Assembly: GCA_036555425.1 (NCBI GenBank)
Contig: DATBLL010000086.1
Location: 1-13,079, forward strand
Length of the DNA: 13,079 bases
Source: SBBV01 sp036555425
GTDB taxonomy: Bacteria; Pseudomonadota; Alphaproteobacteria; Bin65
Direction of reading: 5' to 3'
Shown: in pieces, positions 1-6,924 of the stretch
Layout: each line of letters begins with the position of its first letter
Numbering within the stretch: position 1 is the first letter of the stretch
Notes under the pieces: model-generated
Databases searched by the model: none
What the model was told of the DNA's origin: nothing
The model's input: the letters and a program-made list of their open reading frames with translations, nothing else
Translations under genes and position numbers: made by a program

Positions 1-55
1 GCCCCTCTTTGTTTGCGCAGGGATCGCCGCCGCACACGAACGCGTTGTGTCCGCA

Positions 56-76
56 GGGCGGGTCGGGGACCCGCCC
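56..76. repeat. GC-rich palindrome at the end of the cyclase gene
   Basis: A perfect 9-base inverted repeat (GGGCGGGTC / GACCCGCCC) surrounds a 3-base loop. On the minus strand it follows directly from the cyclase stop codon: the TAG is part of GTAGGGGCGGGTC, which opens the palindrome. A second, overlapping hairpin (GCCCCT 73-78 with AGGGGC 83-88) uses the last codons of the gene and competes with the first. There is no T tract, so it is not a textbook intrinsic terminator. It looks like a dispersed REP-type palindrome that may also stop transcription or protect the mRNA end. A related element follows another gene at 7329-7351. In the remaining 55 bases to the window edge I see no gene. Confidence 0.6.
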
Positions 77-1804
77 CTACGCAGGGGCCGACGCCGACTC
101 CTTCTCCCGGCGCTTCGTGGCCGCGCCCTTGTCCTTCTTGAGCGGCTCGAGCGGCGGCATCAGCGCGGCGTCGGCGATGGCGCGCACGGCCAGCGTCTCG
201 ACGCGCCCGCGGATCGCGAGGTCGTGGCGCGGATAGGCCGAGAGGTCGATCTGCCCCAGCGCCGCCACGGCTTCCGACACGACGAGCTGCGCCTTCACCT
301 CCTTGGTCATGGATTCGAGGCGGCTCGCGGTGTTGACCGTGTCGCCGATCGCGGTCAGCGTCGTTGCGCGCTCGTAGCCCATCTCGCCGATGATGGCGTG
401 GCCGGCATGGATGCCGATGCCGATGCGCAGCGGCGTCTCCAATTCGTGTTTGAGCGTTTCGTTGAGCTCCTGGAGCTTCAAGGCCATGTTGCGCGCGGCG
501 TTGAGCGCGGCGCGGGCGCCGTTCTCGGGGTCGCCCTCGGTGCCGAACAGGGCCATCACGCCGTCGCCGATGAACTTGTCGAGGTGGCCGCCGGCATCGG
601 CGATGGCCATGCCCATGGCGTTGAAATAGCGGTTGAGCACGAAGACCACGTCGTAGGGCAGGCGCTTCTCGGCGAACTGGGTGAAGGAGCGCAGATCGGC
701 GAACAGCACCGCGATCACCTGATCGCTGCCCTGCGTGTGGTCGGCGCGCGCAAAGGCCTCGCGCGGCGTCGCCGTCGGCGGCAGCAGCGGGATCACTTCG
801 AGCGGCTTGGTCGGCCGGAGCTGGCAGGCGAGGCGCACCTGCGGCGGCGCGCCCACGCGCTGGAGCACGCGCAGCTCGTCGGGCGCCGGCGGCGGCAGAT
901 GCTCGGCGCCGCGTCCGACGCGCACGCGGCAGGTCGAGCAGCGCCCGCGCCCGCCGCAGACCGAAGCGTGCGGGATGCCGTTGAAGCGGCTCGCCTCGAG
1001 CACGGTGCAGCCCGGCGTCACGGTCACGATCTTGCCGCCGGGGTAGGTGAGGCGCACCAGGCCGCGCGCGCGTTCGAGCAGCAGCCGGCCGGCGCGCGCC
1101 GCGAGCGTCAACAGCAGCAGCGCCGCGAAGCCCAAGCGGAAGGCGCCGATCAGGCGGTACATCTCCGCCGCCTGTTCGGCGCTTGGCAGGTTCAGCGCCG
1201 CCACCGTGTCGCGCATCAGGAGCTGGTTCTTCACCAGCAGCTCGACCTCGTGGCCGAGCTGGTTGAAGCCAAGCAGGCCGAGCACCGGCACGATCACGGC
1301 CGCGACGAGGAACCACGGCGCCCGCTCCGAGTACCAGCGGCGCAGGCGCAGCCAATAGTGCAGACCGATGCAGCCATGGATCCAGGCGATCAGCAGCAGG
1401 CCCGATTGCACCAGGCCCTTGTCGGGCGCCCACACCCAGAGCACCAGCGTGATGTAGGTGTAGGTGTCCTGCGTCGCGAACAGCTCGTGGATGAGGCGCG
1501 TGCCGACGATGTGCTCGATCAGCAGCAGCGGAATGGCGAGGCCCATCAAGAGCTGCGTCCATTCCCAGGCATGCATGCGCAGCGTGCGCCGGCGAAAGAT
1601 CGCCCAGAAGGCGAGGCCGATGTGCACGGCGAAGGCGCTGTAGAGCACCGCCGTGCCGATCCAGCCGCGCCAGACGAAGAGAAACACGTCGCGCCCGTGC
1701 TCGGCGGCCGGCAGCGAGATCAGGCCGAGCGCGTGATTGAAGAAATGCATCGCCACATAGGTGAAGAGGACGAGGCCGCTGGCGAGGCGCAGGCGCTTGA
1801 TCAT
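77..1804 (-). CDS. cyaC: CyaC-like membrane adenylate cyclase with [2Fe-2S] domain
   Basis: 575-residue class III adenylate cyclase, expected to make cAMP from ATP at the inner membrane. Residues 1-240 hold about six hydrophobic helices (roughly 6-30, 44-70, 83-105, 130-152, 162-182, 218-236) with histidines H20, H24, H61, H98, H143 and H149. This resembles the haem-binding SdhC-like anchor of S. meliloti CyaC. Residues 250-340 are a ferredoxin domain with C283, C289, C292 and C327 (CX5CX2CX34C, adrenodoxin spacing). Residues 362-545 are the catalytic domain: metal-binding D370 and D414, ATP-selecting K410 and D488, transition-state N491 and R495, all present. The C-terminus is a charged, Lys/Glu-rich tail. 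The ATG is preceded by GGAG at 8-base spacing. It is last in the minus-strand maturation operon, 37 bases after the MocA-like fusion. The family is known to be a diheme-B, quinone-responsive cyclase; that this copy binds haem is inferred. Confidence 0.9.
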   Translation of the reverse strand: MIKRLRLASGLVLFTYVAMHFFNHALGLISLPAAEHGRDVFLFVWRGWIGTAVLYSAFAVHIGLAFWAIFRRRTLRMHAWEWTQLLMGLAIPLLLIEHIVGTRLIHELFATQDTYTYITLVLWVWAPDKGLVQSGLLLIAWIHGCIGLHYWLRLRRWYSERAPWFLVAAVIVPVLGLLGFNQLGHEVELLVKNQLLMRDTVAALNLPSAEQAAEMYRLIGAFRLGFAALLLLTLAARAGRLLLERARGLVRLTYPGGKIVTVTPGCTVLEASRFNGIPHASVCGGRGRCSTCRVRVGRGAEHLPPPAPDELRVLQRVGAPPQVRLACQLRPTKPLEVIPLLPPTATPREAFARADHTQGSDQVIAVLFADLRSFTQFAEKRLPYDVVFVLNRYFNAMGMAIADAGGHLDKFIGDGVMALFGTEGDPENGARAALNAARNMALKLQELNETLKHELETPLRIGIGIHAGHAIIGEMGYERATTLTAIGDTVNTASRLESMTKEVKAQLVVSEAVAALGQIDLSAYPRHDLAIRGRVETLAVRAIADAALMPPLEPLKKDKGAATKRREKESASAPA

Positions 1805-1841
1805 CGAGCGGGCTCCAGGCCGATGGCGCCGAGTGCGCCAC

Positions 1842-3494
1842 CTAGTGGCGGCCGCAATCCGAACCGGCGGCCACGCGGGCGCGATAATCGGCCAGGGCTT
1901 CCGGCGTGTCGAGGTCGACGAAGGCGGCGTCGTCGCCGACCTCCACTTCGATTACGGCATCGGCGTGCGCCTGGATCAGCGCGCGCGCGCCGACGTCGCC
2001 CGTGAGCTTCTTGATCGCCGCGAAATGGCGCCTGCCGATCAGGACCGGATTGCCGCGCCGCCCGCCGCGCACGGGAACGACGATGTCTTTGCCCCTCTCG
2101 GGCGCGAAGGCGCCGACGAGGCGCGCGACGAGGGCGGGGCCGATCCCCGGCATGTCGCCCAAGCAGACGAGCGCGCCGTCGATGCCGGGGCCGAGCGCCG
2201 CGATGCCGGTCTTGAGCGAGGTGCTGAGGCCATCGGCGAATTTGCGGTTGACGGCGAAGCGCAGCGGCAAGCCGGCAAGCGCGCTCTCGACCTTCTCGCG
2301 CTCGTGCCCGGTGACGACGACAGTTTCGGCGAGCCCCGCGTTCGTCACGGCGTCGGCGACGCGGCGCACGAGCGGCGCGCCGTCGATGTCGCTCAGGAGC
2401 TTGTTGGGCCCGCGCATGCGCGTCGAGCGGCCGGCGGCGAGCACGATGCCGGCGATGCGTGGCAGCGCCGCCGGCGCCGGCGCCGCGCGCGCGCGCGGCA
2501 TGGGCCGGCTCGGGATCTCCTTCAACAAGCCGCCCACGCCCATGCGTGCGATGTCGGATGCGCTCACCTCGATGCCGGCGGCGAGGCGCAGCAGCACGTA
2601 GTCGGAGCCGTGCCGGCGCGGCGAGCGCGCCGAGCCGGGCAGGCCGATGACATGCCCGCCGCCAAGGCGGTCGCCGAGCCGCGCGAGCAAGGTGAGATTG
2701 CCGGGGTCGACCGGCATGCCGAAATGGACGAGCGTGCCGCCAAGCGATTCGATCGCGGACGGAATCACGTCGCGGCGATCGACGATGGCTGAAGCGCCGA
2801 GCACCAAGACGACATCGGCCTTCCGCTTCGCCGCCGCGGCGATGGCGGCGGCCACGCCCGCCTCCTCGTGCTCGCAGAGCGCGTCGGCGACGAGCTCCGA
2901 GCCCATCTCGGCGAGTTTGGCGCGCGTCACCGCCACTGTCTTCTTCAGCAGCGCGGGTTTGAGGCCCGGCAACCTCGTCTGCACCAGCGCCACGCGCAGC
3001 GCCCGGAACGGCGCCACGCGGAGAAGCGGGCGGCGCGCGATCTCGAGGCAGCGGTCGACGGCGGCGCGCGGCGCGGCGAAAGGAATGATCTTGACCGTGG
3101 CCGCGATGTGGCCGGGCGCCACCGGCGCGAACGGCGCCACGGTGGAGAGCGTGATCGCCTCGTCCACGCCATTGAAGCGGTGCACCTCCTCGGCATCGAC
3201 GACGAAGAGGCCGGCGCGGTCCGGATAAAGGTTGCAGCGGCCGGTGCCGGCATTGCCCGCGCGCAGCAGCGAGCCGGCGAGCGCGCGCGCGAGTTTGAGC
3301 GCGGCGTCGTTCTCGGGCACGTCGTCGGTCCCGAGCACGGCGACGATGGCGCTCTCGACTCCGCCGGCGCGGAGCGCGGCGATGTCGGCGGCGCTGAGCT
3401 TGTGGCCCTTCCTGAAGCGGAGCTTGCCGGCCGCGATCGAATGGGCCAGCAAGGCGCCCTCGGACTCCCTTAACGGGCGCCGGCCGAACTCCAT
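1842..3494 (-). CDS. molybdopterin-binding / MocA-like nucleotidyltransferase fusion
   Basis: 550-residue two-domain protein of Mo-cofactor maturation. The N-terminal half (about 1-325) resembles the MoeA/MogA-type molybdopterin-binding fold, with a glycine-rich stretch around 228-290 (VLVLGASAIVDRRD, GLPGSARS). A Pro/Ala/Arg linker (328-345) leads to a MobA/MocA-type NTP transferase (346-545). The latter shows LAAGRSTRM at 352-360, K365, GDMP at 446-449, RGNPVLIG at 480-487 and a late acidic LDTPE at 528-532. Because CO-dehydrogenase-like enzymes carry molybdopterin cytosine dinucleotide, CTP:molybdopterin cytidylyltransferase is the likeliest activity; that is inferred from context, and GTP use cannot be excluded. 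The ATG lies 4 bases after the stop of the XdhC gene, so translation is probably coupled. This fusion beside XdhC genes is a recurrent alphaproteobacterial arrangement. Confidence 0.87.
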   Translation of the reverse strand: MEFGRRPLRESEGALLAHSIAAGKLRFRKGHKLSAADIAALRAGGVESAIVAVLGTDDVPENDAALKLARALAGSLLRAGNAGTGRCNLYPDRAGLFVVDAEEVHRFNGVDEAITLSTVAPFAPVAPGHIAATVKIIPFAAPRAAVDRCLEIARRPLLRVAPFRALRVALVQTRLPGLKPALLKKTVAVTRAKLAEMGSELVADALCEHEEAGVAAAIAAAAKRKADVVLVLGASAIVDRRDVIPSAIESLGGTLVHFGMPVDPGNLTLLARLGDRLGGGHVIGLPGSARSPRRHGSDYVLLRLAAGIEVSASDIARMGVGGLLKEIPSRPMPRARAAPAPAALPRIAGIVLAAGRSTRMRGPNKLLSDIDGAPLVRRVADAVTNAGLAETVVVTGHEREKVESALAGLPLRFAVNRKFADGLSTSLKTGIAALGPGIDGALVCLGDMPGIGPALVARLVGAFAPERGKDIVVPVRGGRRGNPVLIGRRHFAAIKKLTGDVGARALIQAHADAVIEVEVGDDAAFVDLDTPEALADYRARVAAGSDCGRH

Positions 3495-3498
3495 CGCA

Positions 3499-4230
3499 TC
3501 AGGCCGCCGCCGTAGCGGCCGCGGCCGCCGCGGCTTCGGGCTCGCGGCGCAGCGCGGCCGTCACCTCGGCGATGATCGAGATCGCGATCTCGGCCGGCGA
3601 TTGCGCGCCGATGTCGAGGCCGATGGGCCCGTGCAGGCGCGCGAAATCCTTCTCGCCGAAGCCCTGCTCGACGAGGCGCGCGAGCCGCGCTTTGTGCGTG
3701 CGCGTGCTGCCGAGGCAGCCGATGTAGAAGCAGTCCGAGCGCAGCGCGCGCTCGAGCGCCGGATCGTCGATCTTGGGATCGTGGGTGAGCGTCACGACCG
3801 CAGTGCGCGCATCGAGCTTCACGCGATCCATCGCCTCATCGGGCCAGTCATGAGTCAGCGTCACGCCGGGAAAGCGCGCGGCCGTGGCGAAGGAGCGGCG
3901 CGGATCGATGATCGTGACCGCGTAGCCGGCGGTGACGGCGATCGGGGCCAGCGCCTGCGCGATGTGCACCGCGCCGACGATGAGCATGCGCAGCGGCGTG
4001 TTGAAGGCCTGGACGAAGACCGGGCCGGCGTCGGTCTCGATCGCGTGGCTCTTGTCGTCGCGCAGCGCGCGGCGCGCGGCCGCGCGGATCGTCTCGCTCG
4101 CCGGCAGATCGCCCTCGGCCTTGTCGCCGTCGATGAGCACCTGGCGCCCATCCTTGAGCGCGGTCGCGACCACGACGGCGCGCTTCGCCGCGCGGGCGGA
4201 TTGGAGTGCGTCGAAAATCTTGCGCTTCAT
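3499..4230 (-). CDS. xdhC: XdhC family protein, Rossmann (C-terminal) domain
   Basis: 243-residue protein matching the NAD-binding-like C-terminal domain of XdhC/CoxI, the chaperones that bind Mo cofactor and help sulfurate and insert it into xanthine-dehydrogenase-type enzymes. The Rossmann start LIVGAVHIAQAL lies near residues 83-94. Family landmarks follow: IIDPR, LTHDPKIDDPAL, YIGCLGSTRTHKARL and GLDIGAQSPAEIAISI. The tail is almost pure alanine (EPEAAAAAAATAAA), probably unstructured. I chose ATG 4230: the frame is open upstream to 4515, but that part is the Arg-rich shadow of the preceding gene, and 4230 sits 2 bases after that gene's stop. The usual XdhC N-terminal domain with GCIEG and CGG motifs is absent here; it is encoded separately just upstream (4568-4233). 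Confidence 0.88.
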   Translation of the reverse strand: MKRKIFDALQSARAAKRAVVVATALKDGRQVLIDGDKAEGDLPASETIRAAARRALRDDKSHAIETDAGPVFVQAFNTPLRMLIVGAVHIAQALAPIAVTAGYAVTIIDPRRSFATAARFPGVTLTHDWPDEAMDRVKLDARTAVVTLTHDPKIDDPALERALRSDCFYIGCLGSTRTHKARLARLVEQGFGEKDFARLHGPIGLDIGAQSPAEIAISIIAEVTAALRREPEAAAAAAATAAA

Positions 4231-4232
4231 CG

Positions 4233-4568
4233 CTAGTCCAGCTTCTCCACGAACACCTGCACCTTGCCGCCGCAGGCGAGACCGACTTCCCAGGCTTGTT
4301 CGTTGGTGACGCCGAAGTCGAGGAGGCGCGGCTTTCCGTCGGCGATGACCTTCTGCGCCTCGAGCACGACGGCGCCTTCGATGCAGCCGCCCGAGACCGA
4401 GCCTTCCATCTCCTGCTTGTCGCTCACCGCAAGCTGGCTGCCGACCGGGCGCGGCGAGGAGCCCCAGGTGGTGACGACGGTGGCGAGGGCCACGCCCTTG
4501 CCGGCTTTGCGCCACGCGCCGGCGGTGGCGAGCACGTCTTCCGAACCTAGTGCAGGCGGCTGAGCCAT
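4233..4568 (-). CDS. XdhC family protein, short N-terminal-domain form
   Basis: 111-residue protein equal to the N-terminal domain of XdhC/CoxI/CoxF proteins, which assist Mo-cofactor maturation. Family landmarks are VVTTWGSSPRPVGSQLAV (about 31-48), GSVSGGCIEGAVV (56-68) with its conserved Cys, and the terminal GLACGGKVQVFVE (96-108) with a second Cys. Full-length XdhC proteins continue into a Rossmann domain; here the frame ends and that domain is the next gene, 2 bases on. The two products probably act as a complex. The ATG at 4568 overlaps the last 22 bases of coxE, indicating coupling. The larger open frame reaching 5807 is only coxE shadow. Two-gene XdhC arrangements are common in Alphaproteobacteria, so I do not regard this as a broken gene. 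Confidence 0.88.
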   Translation of the reverse strand: MAQPPALGSEDVLATAGAWRKAGKGVALATVVTTWGSSPRPVGSQLAVSDKQEMEGSVSGGCIEGAVVLEAQKVIADGKPRLLDFGVTNEQAWEVGLACGGKVQVFVEKLD

Positions 4569-5773
4569 GGGCGCATCTCCTCGTTGCGGGACGGGCGCGT
4601 CAGGGCCCCGGCCAACTGCTCCAGGCTCTCCAGATTGTGGACCGGCCGGAAGTCGTCGACATGGGGCAGCATCGCGCGGATGCCGGTTGATCTTGGCTCG
4701 AAGCCCTCGTAACGCAAGAGGGGATTGAGCCAGACGAGGCGGCGGCAGCTCTTGTGCAACCGCTCGATCTCGCGGCCGAGGCCCTTCGCACCCTCGCGGT
4801 CGAGTCCGTCGCTGATCAGCAGCACGACGGCACGCTGCGCCAAGACGCGCCGCGACCAGAAACGGTTGAACTCGTGCAGCGAGGCGCCGATGCGCGTGCC
4901 GCCCGACCAGTCCTCGGCCGCCTCGCCGACCTTGGCCAGCGCCACGTCGGGATCCTTGTAGCGGAGATAGCGCGTGACGTTGGTGAGCCGCGTGCCGAAG
5001 AGAAACGTGAAGACGCGGTCGCGGTCGTTGGTGAGCGCGTGCAGGAAGTGCAGCAGCATGCGGGCGTAGCGCGCCATCGAGCCCGAAATGTCGCAGAGCA
5101 CGACCAGCGGCGGGCGGCGCGTGCGCCGGCGCTTCCTCAAGATTTCGAGGTCCTGCCCGCCGCCGCGGAGGCTCCGCCGCAGCGTGGCGCGGAGATCGAA
5201 GCGGTCGCCGGCATGATGCAGCTCGAAGCGGCGGATCGGGCGCTCTTCGACCGGGAGGCGGAGGCGCGCGATCGCGCGCTTGGCGCGCTCGAGCTCCTCC
5301 GTGCTCATCTTCTCGAAATCCTGGTGGCGGAGCATCTCGTCCTCGCTCCAGGTCATCGCCGCGTCGATCTCGGTCTTGATCGTCTCCTCGGGCTTGGTCG
5401 CCTCCGCCTCGCTCATCGCGCGGAACGCATCGGCCACGCGCTTCGACAACTCGCGGCGCTCCTCCTCGGGCGGCACCACGGTCTGCGGCAGCGCGATCGA
5501 CATCATGCGCTCGAGCAAGCGCGGATTGCGCCAGAAGACGTGGAACGCCTGGTCGAACACCTCGCGCTGGTCGCGCCGGTTCACGAACACGGCGTGCAAG
5601 GTCCAGTAGAAATCCTCGCGGCTCGCGATGCCGACCGCGCGCACCGCCTCGGCTGCGTCGATGACCTTGCCCGGCCCGACCGGCAAACCCGCCGCCCGCA
5701 GCACGCGCGCGAACTGCATCAAATTGTCGACGAGCCGGCCGCGTTGGTCCGGCGAAGAGGGTGAAACGGGCAT
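4547..5773 (-). CDS. coxE: CoxE-like VWA domain protein
   Basis: 408-residue VWA-containing protein of the CoxE family, the partner of the AAA+ ATPase CoxD. In the CO-dehydrogenase system of Afipia (Oligotropha) carboxidovorans these proteins complete the metal site of CoxL. The N-terminal 215 residues are helical and charged. The C-terminal VWA domain carries a complete MIDAS: DISGS at 228-232, T293 in GGTRIG, and D322 in LLISDGLD, preceded by the hydrophobic strand PPLVVLC. I chose the ATG at 5773 because AAAAGG lies 6 bases upstream. An in-frame GTG at 5791 would add six residues, but it has a poor ribosome site and lies inside a repeat arm. The end overlaps the short XdhC gene by 22 bases. 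CoxE is usually tied to form I enzymes that need copper; here it serves a form II cluster, so its exact task is unclear. Confidence 0.9.
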   Translation of the reverse strand: MPVSPSSPDQRGRLVDNLMQFARVLRAAGLPVGPGKVIDAAEAVRAVGIASREDFYWTLHAVFVNRRDQREVFDQAFHVFWRNPRLLERMMSIALPQTVVPPEEERRELSKRVADAFRAMSEAEATKPEETIKTEIDAAMTWSEDEMLRHQDFEKMSTEELERAKRAIARLRLPVEERPIRRFELHHAGDRFDLRATLRRSLRGGGQDLEILRKRRRTRRPPLVVLCDISGSMARYARMLLHFLHALTNDRDRVFTFLFGTRLTNVTRYLRYKDPDVALAKVGEAAEDWSGGTRIGASLHEFNRFWSRRVLAQRAVVLLISDGLDREGAKGLGREIERLHKSCRRLVWLNPLLRYEGFEPRSTGIRAMLPHVDDFRPVHNLESLEQLAGALTRPSRNEEMRPWLSRLH

Positions 5774-5779
5774 CGAAGG

Positions 5780-5785
5780 CCTTTT
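5780..5785 (-). promoter_or_regulatory. ribosome binding site deciding the coxE start
   Basis: AAAAGG on the minus strand, 6 bases before the ATG at 5773. The alternative GTG at 5791 is preceded only by the pyrimidine/GT-rich repeat arm with no purine tract, so this site favours the shorter CoxE. Its first two bases (5784-5785) overlap the end of the inverted-repeat arm, so a hairpin formed by that repeat would sit directly on the ribosome site. Confidence 0.55.
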
Positions 5786-5874
5786 CACCACGAAGACACG
5801 AAGACACGAAGAGAAAGGATCGCGCGCGAAGGGCGCATGAGTCCTTCTTCGTGGCTTCGTGTCTTCGTGGTGAA
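5784..5874. repeat. long inverted repeat in the coxD-coxE spacer
   Basis: Arms at 5784-5812 and 5846-5874 are 29 bases each and pair at 28 of 29 positions, with the single mismatch at 5854. They enclose a 33-base loop. Each arm is built from 8-base units: the left arm has three perfect tandem CACGAAGA units (5789-5812) after TTCAC. The element fills most of the 111 bases between the coxD stop and coxE start. It is much less GC-rich than its surroundings, so it looks inserted. I recall very similar CACGAAGA-type palindromes scattered in intergenic regions of many unrelated bacterial genomes, where their translation (TTKTRRHE) is often mis-annotated as small proteins. In RNA it would fold into a strong stem that could trim or stabilise mRNA ends and lower coxE translation. 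Confidence 0.85.
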
Positions 5875-5884
5875 TCTCATTGTG

Positions 5885-6838
5885 TCACGCCCCGGGCCGC
5901 CGTTTTGCGGCGGAGACCTCGACCTTGATTTGCTCCAGGATCTTCATCGCCTCGCTGCCTTGGATCTTGGCGATGTCGTCCTGGTATTTGAGGAGCGCGC
6001 CCAGGGTCGAGCTGACGATGGCGGGATCGAGCGCCACGACGTCGAGCTGGGCGAGCGCCTGCGCCCAATCGATCGTCTCGGCGACGCCGGGCAGCTTGAA
6101 CAGGTCTTCTTTGCGCAGCGCCTGCACGAAAGCCACGATCTCGCGCGAAAGCGCGGCGGGGACGTGGGGCGCCTTCACCTTGAGGATTTCAAGCTCGCGC
6201 TCGGCGGTGGGGTAATCGACCCAGTAGTAGAAGCAGCGCCGCTTCAACGCGTCGTGGATCTCGCGCGTGCGGTTGGAGGTGATGACGACGATTGGCGGCG
6301 TCTTGGCCTTGACGGCGCCGATCTCGGGGATCGTGATCTGCCAGTCGGAGAGGACTTCCAAGAGATAGGCTTCGAACGGCTCGTCGGCGCGGTCGAGCTC
6401 GTCGATGAGCAGCACCGGCGGGCCGCCGGTGAGCGGCGTCTCGAGCGCCTGCAAGAGCGGCCGCTTGATCAGGAACTGCTCGGAGAACACGTCTTTGCCC
6501 AGCGTCTCGCGATCCTTGTCGCCAGCGGCTTCGGCCAAGCGGATCTCGATCATCTGACGCGCGTAGTTCCATTCGTAGACCGCGCTCGCGACATCGAGGC
6601 CTTCGTAGCATTGGAGGCGGATGAGGCGGCGGTCGAGCGTCTCGGCCAGCACCTTGGCGATCTCGGTCTTGCCGACGCCGGCCTCGCCTTCGAGGAAGAG
6701 CGGCCGGTTGAGCTTCAGCGCGAGATAGACGGCGGTCGCCAACGAGCGGTCGGCGACGTAGCGCCCGCGCGCGAGCAATGCCTCGGTCTCGTCGACGGAG
6801 CGCGGGTCGCGCGGCGGGCGGTTTTCACCTTCGGGCAC
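5885..6838 (-). CDS. coxD: CoxD-like MoxR-family AAA+ ATPase
   Basis: 317-residue AAA+ ATPase of the MoxR/CoxD type. ATP-binding motifs are complete: Walker A GEAGVGKT at 51-58, Walker B VLLIDELD at 142-149, sensor 1 TSN at 187-189, arginines R200/R201 suitable as arginine finger, and a helical lid from about 210 on. CoxD in A. carboxidovorans is a membrane-associated chaperone that helps sulfurate and complete the Mo site of apo-CO dehydrogenase; with a VWA partner next door the same type of role is expected. The start is GTG at 6838, supported by GAGG 7 bases upstream; no ATG in this frame gives a better start. It is the first gene of the minus-strand maturation group and diverges from the plus-strand orphan gene across 86 bases, so it probably has its own promoter there. 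I could not pick a convincing -35/-10 pair. Confidence 0.93.
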   Translation of the reverse strand: MPEGENRPPRDPRSVDETEALLARGRYVADRSLATAVYLALKLNRPLFLEGEAGVGKTEIAKVLAETLDRRLIRLQCYEGLDVASAVYEWNYARQMIEIRLAEAAGDKDRETLGKDVFSEQFLIKRPLLQALETPLTGGPPVLLIDELDRADEPFEAYLLEVLSDWQITIPEIGAVKAKTPPIVVITSNRTREIHDALKRRCFYYWVDYPTAERELEILKVKAPHVPAALSREIVAFVQALRKEDLFKLPGVAETIDWAQALAQLDVVALDPAIVSSTLGALLKYQDDIAKIQGSEAMKILEQIKVEVSAAKRRPGA

Positions 6839-6845
6839 TTCGTGA

Positions 6846-6849
6846 CCTC
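6846..6849 (-). promoter_or_regulatory. ribosome binding site for the coxD GTG start
   Basis: GAGG on the minus strand, 7 bases upstream of the GTG at 6838. An ATG nearby (6851) is in another frame. This site is the main reason to accept a GTG start for CoxD. Confidence 0.5.
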
Positions 6850-6924
6850 ATCGTCTGGTTCCGCGGCTTGCGCCGGCGGCAGCGCCCGGCTAACTCAAAG
6901 GACGCCGATCGGGAGATAGGTTTC

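Noticed and set aside
34..50. Imperfect palindrome around AACGCGTT near the left edge
   Set aside because: Only an 8-base perfect core with a bulged extension, at the window edge. This is within chance for GC-rich DNA.
47..2005. 652-codon plus-strand open frame
   Set aside because: It is antisense to the cyclase and runs past its start. Its translation is Arg/His/Gln/Ala-rich low-complexity with no domain, as expected of a shadow frame opposite a high-GC gene.
4231..4515. Longer N-terminus for the XdhC Rossmann protein
   Set aside because: The upstream open frame overlaps the short XdhC gene and is Arg-rich shadow. The ATG at 4230 gives a family-like start.
5628..5840. 70-codon plus-strand frame containing TTKTRRHEEKG
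   Set aside because: The peptide is the translation of the CACGAAGA inverted repeat, a known type of spurious small-protein call, and the rest is antisense to coxE.
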